From Periconia sp. R9002 (taxonomy: Eukaryota; Ascomycota; Dothideomycetes; Pleosporales; Periconiaceae), in assembly GCA_023627715.1 (NCBI GenBank), contig JAMAHW010000028.1, forward strand, positions 310,001-374,000: DNA of 64,000 nt, in the 5' to 3' direction. How positions within the stretch are numbered: position 1 is the first letter of the stretch; every line of letters begins with the position of its first letter. Below are positions 11,894-24,166 of this stretch, piece after piece. Both the position numbers and the translations under genes were made by a program. A model generated the notes under the pieces. The model did no database searches. It saw nothing but the letters and a program-made list of their open reading frames with translations, and was not told where the DNA came from.

Positions 11894-13693
11894 AGTGCTT
11901 GATATCTCAAAGCGACAGCACTTTCCAGAAGTTGTGAGGCGAACAGCAGACTTCCAGTAGTATAATACAACACTGCAGTTGTACTCTCATCACCTATGAG
12001 TGAACCCTGATTTCGTGTCAACAAGATTACTTTGCGTCTTTAGCTTTTCTAGCAGTTATACTATGAAGCATTAGCAAACTTCAATGTTCCTTGATATAGG
12101 TGTTAATATCTACTTGAGTCTTCAGAGAGTTGTTCAGAATTGTAGCTAACTCGCTTTTTTAGTAACCTATGTATAATTTCGTTTCTGTTTGTCCTAGTTG
12201 AAGGTACGTAAGATTCCTTTTTACTTCGATCAAAATGCATTGCATGCTAAAAAACACATATTTAAAAGCTGCGAATATCATATTACGTTTGTTCGATAAA
12301 ACGGAGTTATCCTTCACTGCATGCGAATGCAATATTCCAAGTGACTCGTGTCATCCATCAGGAGCCAACTATTCCCGCCTCTCATATGGAGGATTTAGAT
12401 TGCATTGATGAAACGGAGGAAGATTATCGCGGCATGACACTAGTCTACAGGTACTACTGAAATCTCTACCCTGAATCTCGCTGTTTGAGTGAATGGCCAC
12501 ATCACGTGCCACACTATATGTATATATATCACTTCTTCCCTAGTACGGCTCTATCATTCAATCGATAACTTCTCCCCCAATGCTCTCATGTCTTAAACGG
12601 TGTCCTACAACATTCACACCACAAATGTTGTATACTCATCATGTACTTTACCACGAGCAATAATCCTCATGTTTTCTTTATTGGCGATCAGAAAAGCCTT
12701 CATCGCGGGAGAAAAAATAGTTCCACTTGTTCGGATTGTTTTACGTTCCCGGTGAAGGAACATGGCTGGATTATCGTTATCAAGCTTCTATGGCTAGTTG
12801 ATGGTGCAATTGGCCCATTGATGTCTCATAATAGCCCTCAGACCGATATTCATCCAACTGCTCAACACAGGCACAAACAATCAGGCAAAAAATTCTCGCC
12901 GACTTCGAAAAACTCCACCGCCATCTCACAGCTGAAGTAAAAACGAGGGCACCCTACGATACGAAATACGAGAAGTCAATGAGGCAACACCTCAACACAA
13001 ACTTAGATTCATACCATTGCCGAGTTACTTTACAAACTAGGCACATGCGACTGCCCAATTCATGTATTCATCCACCCTAAAAAGGATTTCACACTGCAGC
13101 AGTTCGACGTTGCGTCTTATCAAAGCTCCACACATAGCATTTGAAATACACGAACGAACCAATCACATCCATGAACAATAACGACGAGAAGTTTCGTATT
13201 CGCACTTCGCACTTATCAGTTCGAGCCTTGCCAGGCACCGGTCAGCAGTCAGCCCTAAACCATCCGCACAGAATTTCAGCCCTACCCGCAATGGCACCCA
13301 TGCCATACTTCACACTCGCCGTTCTATTAAGTACCGAAGACTTCTCACTGCATATGCACCTACGTGTCGACCCGCGCGCGTTTTGCCCCCACGATAGAAA
13401 CGCCGCCCCGAAACTTTCGGAGGTAGAAGCCAGATCCGACCGGTCAGCCAGCAGCCTCAACATCGATGTACAATGATTATCGGGTTTCCTATTCTGCTGC
13501 ATTTTCCCTTTCCTCATGGAAAATGGTTTTTAGCGCATGCAAGAGGTCAAGAGATACGCATGGGCTGCTTGGCAGTCATTTCCTTTTCTATCTACTGAAT
13601 CGCGGTGAGAATCTATTCGCAGACGCAGTTTCCGCGAGGCTTATATTATCACTGCACTGAAATGGCAATGTTATCCTGAATATGTAGTATTCA

Positions 13694-13712
13694 TCTAGAT
13701 TACTAATCTAGA
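13694..13712. repeat. Short perfect palindrome
   Basis: Nine-base arms TCTAGATTA and TAATCTAGA surround one central C. It is followed at once by two copies of ATAATCGTCGG about 19 bp apart. Confidence 0.8.
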
Positions 13713-15794
13713 CATACGATAATCGTCGGAAAATACAATAATCGTCGGGAAAAGGTGGCCAACTCGCAAATCCCCGGAGTCATTACCATTGTACAGACAG
13801 GGAAATTATCAGGAGTAAACTTGGTGGTGTGGGGAAAATGGTGTAGTAGAACGGTACGTCGGGTCTTTCAGCTCCACAAATACCCGTGGCCGCCACTCTA
13901 GTCTCGTTTTCAGCTCAGCCTAGCGAGACGGTACCGTTAAATTATTTCTGCGATATGTACCGTTATTGTTGAGTCACTATTGAGTAATCGCTGCCAAGGA
14001 ACAAGTTATACCCGAGAGCCATTTTTGGAGTGAATGAAGCTTCGCTGGCGCTAGCCATGCGTATGTGTTGAGGTTGATTCAATAAAAGGGTTGGTAGTTT
14101 TAGTCTTGATCATATATGTAATGTGATGACTGATGACAGCATAAGGGGGACATTGCGACTAGGTAGCACTTGCTTTCAGCTTGACGCAGAAACGCCATGC
14201 ATGCTTGAAGGCCTGCAGACCCACGTCACAGTTAAGGCTCTGATGAAATCATCATAATAGTATTTGGAAATGGAAGATATTGTACGCCTTACCTGAAGCC
14301 AAGACCAATGTTATAGTGATTATGAAGGAGTTTGTTCCAACGGCACAGCGTCCTCCGCCGCCTTGCTTCCTTCCACCCTAGACCACGGGGGCTATATGCA
14401 CTGTACCGCACATATCCTGGCATGAACCGGTGTAAGCATTTAGAGTCGCTAGCACAGATCCTTGATTCATGAAACGTAAGCATGCTTAGCGTAGTTAATC
14501 CTGGTATGATCTATGTATCTAGATACATAACCGAGTCGCCGACACCTACGCTTACTCAGTTTATCACGTTTCCCTCTGTTTTCCTTGTACAACGGCCGGA
14601 CCGGGTATCTTCCGAGCCTGTTGCTGATCTTTTGGCGCATTGCTACATTGTGCTTGTTGCACGTTAGCCCTGCCATGGGCGCACCAAAAGCTTCCGTGGT
14701 ACATTCTGAGGGGAGAAATGAAGCTAATGGACGGTACACGAAGCAGCGCCATGCGTTCTAGTTCATTTTCATAATCTCCATTTTTGGGTTCCTTAGACCC
14801 GAGCAAGTATTTCAAATGCTGATGCGATAGCATTCTTTTTCTTTTTCTCGTCCTTCCACCTGGAATGAGGCTGCAATTTCGCACCCCTCATTGATACGCG
14901 TTGATGTAGATGAGCAGATCATTATGTACGTGTGATAGGTACATGCAACAAAGAACAACATATGAAGTTTCCTTAAACGTCTGACTCATCCCATTTTCCG
15001 GGTATAATCCTCACCCTGTCCTATTGATCGAAATCGCGTCGTCGTACTGTAGGAAAACTGTTAATCCCAGACTTGGCAATGATGAAAGGGAAGCCCTACC
15101 CGATGTACCCTGGACCATAATCTTATCCTGCAGTTGTGGAGAAATCTTGGCATGTACGTGTGTGCATGACTGCGTGGGTTGCTGGACTTCCGCCAAGCAG
15201 TCAGTCAGGCAGTCAGATTTGGGAGCTTTGACTAGGTAGCTATTGAGAGAAGCCACCTGTCTATCGCTCACGCCCTACCATAGACATTTGCTATTGTGCC
15301 CCGACCTAGGCTTGGGCAGTAAGGTGGTGCAGCAATTTGATGAGGCGGAGCCACTAGGGAAGGATTCTAATGTGGGTACATGTAATGTCTACTCTACTAT
15401 TTCCTATCATTTTACCGATGCTCCGCAGGATCAATGCAAAGACGTATATGCCCTATTAGGGAATAGGTGCTAAACCGGTCGGACCATTGTCCCGTATTCC
15501 AGCCGAATTGGCTTACCCTTTCCCCCCTCAAAGATAACGCGACTAGAGTGTTTCGGTGCAGTGTCATCCTAATCTCTCGCCATAGGGCTGAGAGAAGATT
15601 TTGCGCTAACCGCTGCTAGCGCTAGCGTACCGTGTTGCCGTGGTGCCTTTAAACATGGAGATGCAGTGCAAAAGAAAGATGGGAACGAACGCAAAGAAGA
15701 CAGTGAGATAGGAAAAAACGGATGAATATACAACAATATCTTGATCGGGTCCAACGCCGTTGAAATGGTATTTATAAAAATGGAAGAAGAAGGA

Positions 15795-15818
15795 GAAAGA
15801 AAGAAAGAAAGAAAGAAA
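15795..15818. repeat. (GAAA)6 microsatellite
   Basis: Six GAAA units just beyond the 3' end of the minus-strand fungal_trans_2 gene. Confidence 0.9.
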
Positions 15819-15967
15819 AAAACCCTGAACAAGCGAAGCCGCTGGATGAACAGGCAGTAAGATAAATAGCAGGGGAACCGAAAAAGAAGTAAGGGGGCTA
15901 TAGAACAAGCGAGAAAAAAAAATGCAAAAAGGGAAATCCGCATAAACATCCGAGTGGGAACCAAACC

Positions 15968-17689
15968 TCAACGCAAAGGAGGCAACATTCTCCTCTTCAC
16001 CCTCACCAGCGCCTGCACCCTCAGCATATTCCTCTGAGCCTCAGCAACTGCCTCAGCAAATCGCATACTGAGTGCCAAAGACGCCTTCATCGAATGCAGC
16101 GCAAAGAATTTCCTCGGTAAAGAGACAGTAGGCCAAGCAGCTCTCCCACCAACAAGACACACCCACAAGAGAACGCCACACAAGTCGCCCCAGCACGAGT
16201 TGAGATCTGTCTGCTGTAAAGCAGAATACAAGGCTCCCAGAATAGAATTGTAGCTGCTCCCTGCGTCTAAAATCGGCTCTGACGCCTCTTCGCGAGCACT
16301 TCGTCCTTGGACAAGGCATCCGCAATATATTAACGCGGCCAGACGGCAGCTCTCGTAAATCCAATCAGGAACTGCATCATGCGCACTTGCGGGAAGTTTC
16401 TGGAGCTTCAAAAACGTCTGCTGCATGTAGTTGTCCCAACCAGCCAGTTGATGCTGCGAGTGGGAGGAGAACGTGTCGCTTGTGTAGTCCCAGCGTGCTA
16501 CAAAAATGCGGGTCACGTTGTGCATGTCGGAGATGATTTCGTGCGTTCTCTGAGAGCATATGCCGTAGAGAGTAGTGAGATCCCCGCGTGGGGCGTAGAG
16601 AGGAGAAATAGGGCGTGCTTGGACGGTGAAGTCTGAGGGTGGGCGAGAAGGGGCAAAAGAATTGAATGGGGCGGGTTCTGGCAGACCGCGAAGGGCTGAA
16701 AAATTGAGAATGACGCTGTTCTTGTGTTAGTGTGGATACAGTGGAGGGAATGTATGTGCTCACACTGTCAGGAACGTTGCAAGACATCCGTCGAGCCCCA
16801 GGTTAGACAACCCCCCACGCTCCTGCACAATCCGCATTAATCCTTCCTGGTGCACGTCAATGACACGCTCGTTGTGCCCGCCGCCAATCTCGCTAATTAG
16901 AAGGTGCAGGATGCTCATGATGGTGAAATCTTCCGTCTGGGCTTGTTGAGTTCTCAGACTGTCCGTAATCATGCTGAGAACTTTGGATTTGACAAACTCC
17001 GTAAGCTCAGAGTCGTTCAAGAGGCCGTCTGCAAGATCTTGATATGTGGATATGATACTGACATGGCTCAAGAAGGACATGTGACTGCTACACACAATTT
17101 TCATCCATTCCGGGTCGTGAGCAAAGAATTTGTCGGCATAGGATACGTATTCCTCTCGTAGTTCCGCTAAACTTCCCTGCATCATTACGTCGTCTCTTGC
17201 TGTAAAGGGGAACTCAGAGTGGTGGTCGAGTGCTGCAGGGGCACTCCGCGCTGGCTCGGTTGTAATACGTGTTATGATCCTCGAGGCAATGTTCCGCAAT
17301 GGTTGATCTGAATTGGATTGTAATAGTGGCTGATACAATGTGCCTAGTTCATCCATCCCATGGGAGTGCTGGTCTGGCGGGCGAAAGTAATTGGTGTTCT
17401 CGACGGTCCCTTCAGATAATGATGTCATAGTTGGACTGGGTGTTCGCGTCTCTGGGTTACGTCTAGTTGATCTATCCAGACTCATAACACTGCCGCTGGG
17501 AGACACTGATCTATGCTGATACATGACATGAGATCGAACCTGTCTCATCATGGCGTTGGACTTGAAATCTTCTGGGCGATTCGCGACGACAAACTGGAGT
17601 TTTGGACCCGGGGGGAGAGGCGGCAATCGTTTCCGGCCGGCTCTTTTCCTTTCCGATCGTGCATCTGGCCGTGGTGGAGATTCCGGCAT
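15968..17689 (-). CDS. Fungal_trans_2-type regulator-like protein lacking a zinc cluster
   Basis: Two exons, 17689-16764 and 16715-15968, with a 48-nt GT-AG intron that splits a Val codon. The product is 557 aa. The N-terminus is basic and proline-rich (ARSERKRAGRKRLPPLPPGP), followed by LQFVVANRPEDFKSNAMMRQVRSH. That 'FV...P.DFK....R..VRSH' block opens many fungal proteins of the PF11951 (fungal_trans_2) group. The body is helical, with family-like segments such as DPEWMKIVCSSHMSFLSHVSI and RIVQERGGLSNLGLDGCLATFL. No CX2CX6C zinc cluster is present, so DNA binding is uncertain. Such genes are often annotated 'fungal-specific transcription factor domain' or, misleadingly, 'tachykinin family'. 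No signal peptide is seen. A regulatory role is inferred from family membership only; neighbours give no hint of a target. Confidence 0.8.
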
Positions 17690-19024
17690 GATTTTAGTAA
17701 TGTATAGGTCGGATGTAGATGTTGAAATCGTCGTGAGTTTGAAAGAAGATAGTCTGAAGAGTGTAGAAAGATAGACGCAGGGCTCTCTTTAATACTCAAT
17801 TTGACATCATCCAACTGCAGTCGTATGGCATGTAACTCTTGGGTTTGTGCTTCCTGGAATAACGTGAGATAAAATAGTGATGGTCGGAGACTCCAAATGA
17901 GAAATGAGATGTCTAATACAGTCTCAACCGCAACAGGAAACGCCTGTGCTTAAGGACAAGGGGATCGATTTGATGCGAAGAAAGAATAGAATAGGGTGGT
18001 CGACTCGACTTCCCCGACCGAGTTTTGAAGCCCGACCGGCGGGGGTAGTAGTATGATCCTGAGCCTACTAGGCGAAGAAGCAACGGCGGCGTCTGCAATC
18101 GATAGTGATTGATCAATCGGGGAATTCGAACGGTGCACTATTTGAGTGGCTCGACAACGGAGAAGAGTCAGACCTCTAATGAGCATGGGCAGAGGTCACG
18201 GCTTAGCCCAATGTATAGATGGCGACAATCCGGTGCAATGCATGGTAATATCTACCAGCACGAGGCGATGGCAGGTGGGGGCGAATGGTTGCTCCATCTG
18301 GTGAGTGCTCTGCTGACCCTTGCTGACCCCCCTGCTGGGTAAAATATCACGGTTCCCTCCGCGCGGGAAGTATGTAGTGGGGTTGGAATGTCTGGTGCGC
18401 TGAACATCACAATGTACCCAAGTCTCAGCTGTGTATTTCAGTCTAGCGAGACATTTTGCTCCTTGCCAAAGGAAGTAGTAATGGCGCATTATACGAATTG
18501 AGTTAGCGCAGTTTTCCGTGCATGCATCCTTGCCTATAAGCACGATTGAAGTTGGTCGAAGCGCTTAAGTGCTTGATCGGCTCGAGTTCTTCGTGACGAT
18601 TGGACGTTGCAATCTATGTATGTGGAGTCTGCTTGATGCTTCAGCCCGATATTTAGCCTCGCCAGCTGAAGTTCGATATCGACGTCGATAGGTAACACCC
18701 TTCACGATGCCCGTTGAACTTGCGTACAATCTTGACCGAGAGCAAGTCCGATAGACATGCTATTTTGTTTTTGTCGACTGTCAGGAGTACGTAAGCCAAT
18801 GTTCAGCTGGGCCAAGCAACGGCGCAGCCGCCACAAATATGTAACAATTTTTAACTTGGAACGGGATATGGCATACCCGGTGCTTAGTTAATATGCAATC
18901 CCATCGATCGAGGGAGGCTTCGTTCCGCGCGAAAAGATGCCTCGCTGGCAATTGATGTGTTATGTTTATGCAGCCCTATAGGCTACACCACATGTGCATG
19001 CAGGCGAATTCTTAGCAAAGAATA

Positions 19025-19042
19025 GAACCACGTCCGTGGTTC
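19025..19042. repeat. Perfect short hairpin
   Basis: GAACCACG and CGTGGTTC are exact inverted arms with a two-base loop. No gene context explains it. Confidence 0.8.
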
Positions 19043-20284
19043 CAATGCCAAATCTCACAATTAACAATCCCTCCAAGTTTTATGAGAACACGCACGAAAA
19101 GGGATTTTTTCCAAGTTTCATTGTGAATCAGGACCAATAACATGAAGGACTCTTTCTCCTCCGATTGTATTTTCTTAAACCATGAGGGACGCGCCACGGA
19201 CAAAGTCCTAGCTAGGTATGAGAAGAAGCTAGCCATAAAAAGCTGAAGCTAAGCGTAAGAGGCTAGCCGCCGTATACTATGCCTCGTTAGGATCTAGCTT
19301 GTGCTGTGTCCCTTAGGCTTGAAACAATACGGCTAGCCAGCTACCTCCGACGTGGGCACTATTAGGTATCCTCACTTTGACCGATACTTCAAGAGTTCGG
19401 AAGTTTACGCATTGGGCAATGGGGGTCGGACGGAATTGGACCCCAAGATAGAAGCAATATATTCTGCAAATGCTGTCCTCAAGTCTCATCGATAGATGAC
19501 TGCGCCTCCATCGACGTCAAATATAATGTCCTGCATACAGCTGAATTTCCTAATTTACGTTCTGGCGCATTATTCCCATCAGGAGAATGCTGGCATCCGT
19601 TCAAAAAAGTTGTATTCGGTCGTTGTTACACAAGTCAAACAAGAATATTATAGACTACTACATATAGGACCCACCTTGGCCAAAGACGTGTGCGCGCACA
19701 GGGCAGACATTTATACGAACGCTCCAATCGCCGCTGGATGATCAGCGACGGGTGGTTTATGCAAATATGGCTAACTTTCCGGTGTTTAACGATTCAAATG
19801 TTGCAACACCCACTAGCTAGCACCATGGCATAGAATTGAGCCCTCAATCATCCTTCTACTCACCTATAATCCTACCGTGCACAGATTTCTCCGTACCCAC
19901 TAGGAACTGACCGAAGTAACGGAAATCCCCCTGCGTCATGACCCGTAAAGGATTTGACCAAGTCTGAAGTGAGAAACCTGTGTCCACGTTTGGGCGTTTT
20001 TGTGCAAAAAGAACCAAATATACGACCTTCAATGTTTCTTGAAGGTTTCAATTAAGACATGTCATCTATTACACCCGCACAGCACTGCAGAATTGCAGCG
20101 AAGTCATCTTCGGACAGTCGGATGAACAAATGTATATCATATCTATCTAGAAAGGGTAGGTACCTACGTGATCACATAATCTCAAGATCGCACATGTGCA
20201 CCACGTTATCGACCCACGCGCCAACAACATCCACCACGTGAACACCCTAGCCCCCACCTCCAGTGATCCCTAGTCCTCCTACCT

Positions 20285-20640
20285 AATCCTCCGCCAAGCT
20301 CAATCCCATACCTGTCTATTTCCCCGCTGCAAAGCCACGTGAAAGCTAACGGCGTGGCCGTCGTTAAACCGTAGGGGCGAATACGTCTCTATCATGTTTT
20401 ACCTACATCTTAAACTATATCCCACCATCTAGCACGCACCAAATCATGCACCTACCGAATCTAATGAAACCAATCCTCCGCCAAGTTTCAACCTCTACTT
20501 TTTTGCCTACCTAGCTACCTAGCTACCGATCGATCTACGTACCTACCCTGCATCGCACCCCACCGCACCGCAATGCGCAGTGTAAAGCAAGACAAAGCCA
20601 CGGCGAAGCCGACGGCGCTGCCTTCGTTCAAACAAGATTC
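20285..20640. repeat. Degenerate duplicated segment
   Basis: AATCCTCCGCCAAG occurs near 20286 and again near 20472. A second block, CAAAGCCACG...ACGGCG...GCC.TCGTT, occurs near 20333 and again near 20592 with several substitutions. The order of the two blocks is the same in both places with different spacing, consistent with an old, decayed tandem duplication. Confidence 0.45.
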
Positions 20641-20707
20641 AAGTTTATATCCATGTTCATCTCAACCTTGTGGGTCAAGTCGCTATCCGCTCAACCGACT
20701 TAACGTA

Positions 20708-20872
20708 CAGGGGGGTGGTGCATCGGGACGCTGCATTTCGGGAGGTTGGTGTATTCACTAATAATTGACTAATTGTATCAAACGGAGGAGAAAGGTCTAA
20801 CATCTGATTTGTATAGAGATACAGTTAAGCTGAACCTCCCGATATGCGGCGTCCCGATGCACTATCCCCCTG
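20708..20872. mobile_element. MITE-like element with 40-bp terminal inverted repeats and TA flanks
   Basis: The left arm (20708-20747) begins CAGGGGGGTGGTGCATCGGG. The right arm (20872-20833, read on the minus strand) begins CAGGGGGATAGTGCATCGGG. Over 40 bases the arms differ at four positions. The element is 165 bp, has no coding capacity and is flanked on both sides by TA (20706-20707 and 20873-20874), the target-site duplication of Tc1/mariner-type insertions. It therefore looks like a non-autonomous Tc1/mariner MITE. No transposase is present in the window. Genome copy number, which would prove mobility, cannot be judged here. Confidence 0.75.
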
Positions 20873-22034
20873 TAGACTACTAGCCCCCAGCGAAAACATC
20901 AAGCAACAGGGAATAAATCCTAGGGTGTTCGCTACCAAAAGAGTTTTGGATCTGTTTCATTCGTACGATACCTCAATGCAAATAGGGGCCAGAAAGCTAA
21001 TTTCTATTAAACGATGTATAGTTAGTTGTACCTAAACGGTCATAGGTAGTATTATAGATATGTCGTAATAGGACTAGCCCCTGCTGTACGATATCTTTGC
21101 TAGGGAGGAGGATCCTAAACCAGGTTGATCGCACCAAAGGATCGAATTGCTTGCATATAAACCGTTAGAGCAGATGGGGGTAATAACCGAAGTCTAATAT
21201 GTACTTAGACACCTGCCTACCTACGTATCTACCTCAAAAGTGTTTTCTTCTTCGCAATTGATTGGTGTAATCTACGTATCGACATATCTACCCTATTTTC
21301 ACAAGCAATGCACACACGCACGATAAGCCCAGGAGGTAAAAAGCAAGAAAAGGAAAGGGGGATTCAGGTTAGGGGCCAATCCGAAATACATCGGGATAAG
21401 AAACTCGAAAAAACGAATTCTAGAAAAAACAAAGCGAATTAGGCCTTGGCCACCACCTGTAGTTTGATCGTACCTTGAATTGCTAATATGGAACCCTAGT
21501 CGGGAACCTCGAGAAGACCAACTATTCCAGCGCCGACTGACATATACATACGTATGTAGGGTCAGAATGTGCGATAGCGAGGTCAGCAGGAGGGATCTCG
21601 GAAACCTTGGCAGGGACCTGCTTCGCAGTTTCTCGTCTGCTATCCTGGTCAAACTCAATACGATCGAAACCCCAGAAAGCGCGTGTTTCCATTCTTGTGT
21701 GGATGGATAGAGAAATAACCCCGAAGCCCTATCCAGAACACCCCTGCCCGGACCAAAAACGTTGGAGAACGAGATTTGCACAGAGGGTGCTGATGGGAAA
21801 GATGTGCACTCGCTACTAACTGTGTACGCCAAATGACTGCTATATCCGACATTAGCAAATACCTACATAGGATCAAGATGGATATGATTTCATATGTAAC
21901 TGTATTTGAAACCCCCTTACGTCAAGCAACTCCGAAGCCCGTGATTAGAAACCTATCCATGTTGTTAACTCACACGTTGGTGTCCCACTCGATAGCCAAG
22001 TATCTAGTAGCAGTTGACTGATAGTTTCTGTTGG

Positions 22035-22087
22035 ATAGTGAATGGTTTTCTTAGAAAACCACAGATCGACACTAACTCATTCACTAT
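22035..22087. repeat. Nested inverted repeat (fold-back)
   Basis: ATAGTGAATG at 22035-22044 is the exact reverse complement of CATTCACTAT at 22078-22087. Inside lies a second hairpin at 22044-22060, GGTTTTC-TTA-GAAAACC, with perfect seven-base arms. Confidence 0.75.
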
Positions 22088-22940
22088 ATAGTATACTAAC
22101 CCCTTCCTTCCTTCTCGCCTACTTATCCATCCTACCATGCTTGCGCGTCCACCGTTTGGAACATGTCTGTGATTGATTACTAGTGGTGATGCTGCCAGCG
22201 ATTATGTTATTAACGTGACGATTTCTCCTTCTTTTGGTCTGCGTTACTGATATTGATTATACCGTTGTACAATCATCTTCCTTTTATAACAACAGCATTA
22301 ACTGCTCTCTCTCTCTGCACATACACACATCAAGATAACGATTGTCACCCCGTCGCAATATGCGTGCCGGTCCTGGCCGAGGACGTTAGCAAGTGTTTTT
22401 TCTGCCTGCGTCGATACCCAGGGTAGGAATATTCTGTGATGATCAATTTACAATCCATCAACAACCCTCAACCTCAACCCTCAAGTAATACCCAAACCCA
22501 AACCGAAAAACAAAGCCAGACAACTTGGCTCAACCCAATCCAACCTAGGCTAAGCTACCTACCTCCAAAACAACAAATTACTCCCCCTCCCCTTCCCTCC
22601 CCTTTTCCCTCCCTCACAAGTCCCCAACCCCTTTAGAAAGAAAACAACCCGAACAAAAAACAAAGCACTTACCTCACCTCAACTCACCCCATCCTCCCTA
22701 CCATGCCATGTAATCCCTCCTAAGTTGAAACTCAAATCAAGCATGGATTGGATTGTGGATTGATCATCACAGAGTATTACTACCCTGGGTATCGACGCAG
22801 CCGGGGGGGATGGGGGGAGGGATGTCCTTACACTACCAAGGTACAAAAGTAACAAGGATAGTATGGACATCGTAGAAAAGAAAAGGGTTAAGAAAGGTAA
22901 TATGTCTGTGTTTGAGTTTTGTATTTTGATTAGGTGTGTT

Positions 22941-22960
22941 AGGATAGGATAGGATAGGAT
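22941..22960. repeat. (AGGAT)4 minisatellite
   Basis: Four exact AGGAT units in gene-poor DNA. Confidence 0.9.
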
Positions 22961-24166
22961 ATACGATTCTCACACTAAAACTTGAATACCCATTATTATG
23001 TACACACGCAGTCGAAACGGGGTACTGATTTTGAAAAAGAAAAAGCAGGTTGGTTATTTCCACACAAGTATCACACAATACGTTACCAAGTTACTTAGAC
23101 CGACATTCTTACGTCCGTTATATGCATGCATGCATGTATGTATGTGTATGTACGTGTATGTGTACATACAAGCCCCTTCATCCTCTTTCCCATCCCCATC
23201 CCCATCCCCATCTTCACCAATCCTCACCCTACAAAACCAAAACCCCGGTATATCTTCACACATACACGCACATACACCACGTAAACCCCCCCAAAAAACC
23301 AACGCCCAAACGAGACGAGGAGAAAAGTCTTCACCCCGCCCCTTTTTTCCCCTTCAATTGGGCAACATCGAGCATAGGATTGAAAAGGGAAAGTGATAAA
23401 CGGTAAAAAGTATACAAGGGCTGTGACAACTCTTTATGTGTAATAGTGTGTGTGTAACGTGCACGAGATTTGCGATACACAAGTATAGTAACCGAGGGGC
23501 GCAGATGGAAAGAAGTGTGCTATGTTTCTAGGTGGGAAAGGTTGAGTTTTAGAGGGAAGAAGGATAAGGAGTGGGGTGAGTCGAATCTTTTACAGCGCGA
23601 GACAGCAACGGTAGAGACAAGGTATGTGATTAGCGAGAATTTGATTGACATCAATCGGGGTTCAAGTCACGGTGCGGTGGGTGAGGGGTCGCTCAGGTAG
23701 ACTGCATATGGGGAGAGCAAATAGGTGATGGAAAGGTTCCCGGCAAATAAAAAGACCACACATCTATAACCGTCTTGAAAAAAACTCATGCGATATTGGG
23801 AGTATAGTTGACAAATCAATCAAAAACACACCCGCAGAACAACATACACACAGACAGACGCGCACACACACGACGACACCCGAATAGTAACCCGTGCCTG
23901 TCTGTACCATGCAGCTTTCCTTTGCCTGGCCGCCACCACTACTTCGCCCTGCAAAGCAAAACACTTAGTGATAGTAGAAAGTTTAGGGATACACGCGATT
24001 ACGCCACGAGAGGGGACAACAGAATCCATCTTTGGCTGGCTGGCTGCCACCCCTCCGTCCTCTGAAGGGGGGAATGAGAAAAAGAAAAGAAGAATAGAAA
24101 CTCCCTTTGCGCACTACCCTAGCTCATCGCTTCTATTGTTGTCTACCCAAGTCCTTCAATTTTTCT

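Larger units (their letters stand above)
11894..15967. other. 4.1 kb gene-free stretch
   Basis: No supported gene. Visible structure is minor: a perfect palindrome at 13694-13712, a nearby repeated ATAATCGTCGG unit at about 13719 and 13738, and a (GAAA)6 tract at 15795-15818. Stop codons are dense in all frames and open frames show no recognisable domains. Confidence 0.5.
17690..24166. other. 6.5 kb gene-poor stretch
   Basis: No gene could be supported. The region contains a TA-flanked 165-bp inverted-repeat element, a degenerate duplicated segment near 20285/20471, short hairpins at 19025 and 22035, a four-unit AGGAT repeat at 22941-22960, C/A-rich low-complexity DNA at 22440-22680 and alternating ATGC/ATGT repeats near 23124-23160. 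Frequent TACCTACC-type words recur around 20500 and 21200. Part of 24.0-24.17 kb is the 3' flank of the PKA regulatory subunit gene. Confidence 0.5.

Noticed and set aside
21299..21832. 177-codon minus-strand frame in the gene-poor region
   Set aside because: No ATG context, domain or neighbouring exons; composition is Phe/Leu/Ser-rich and chance-like.
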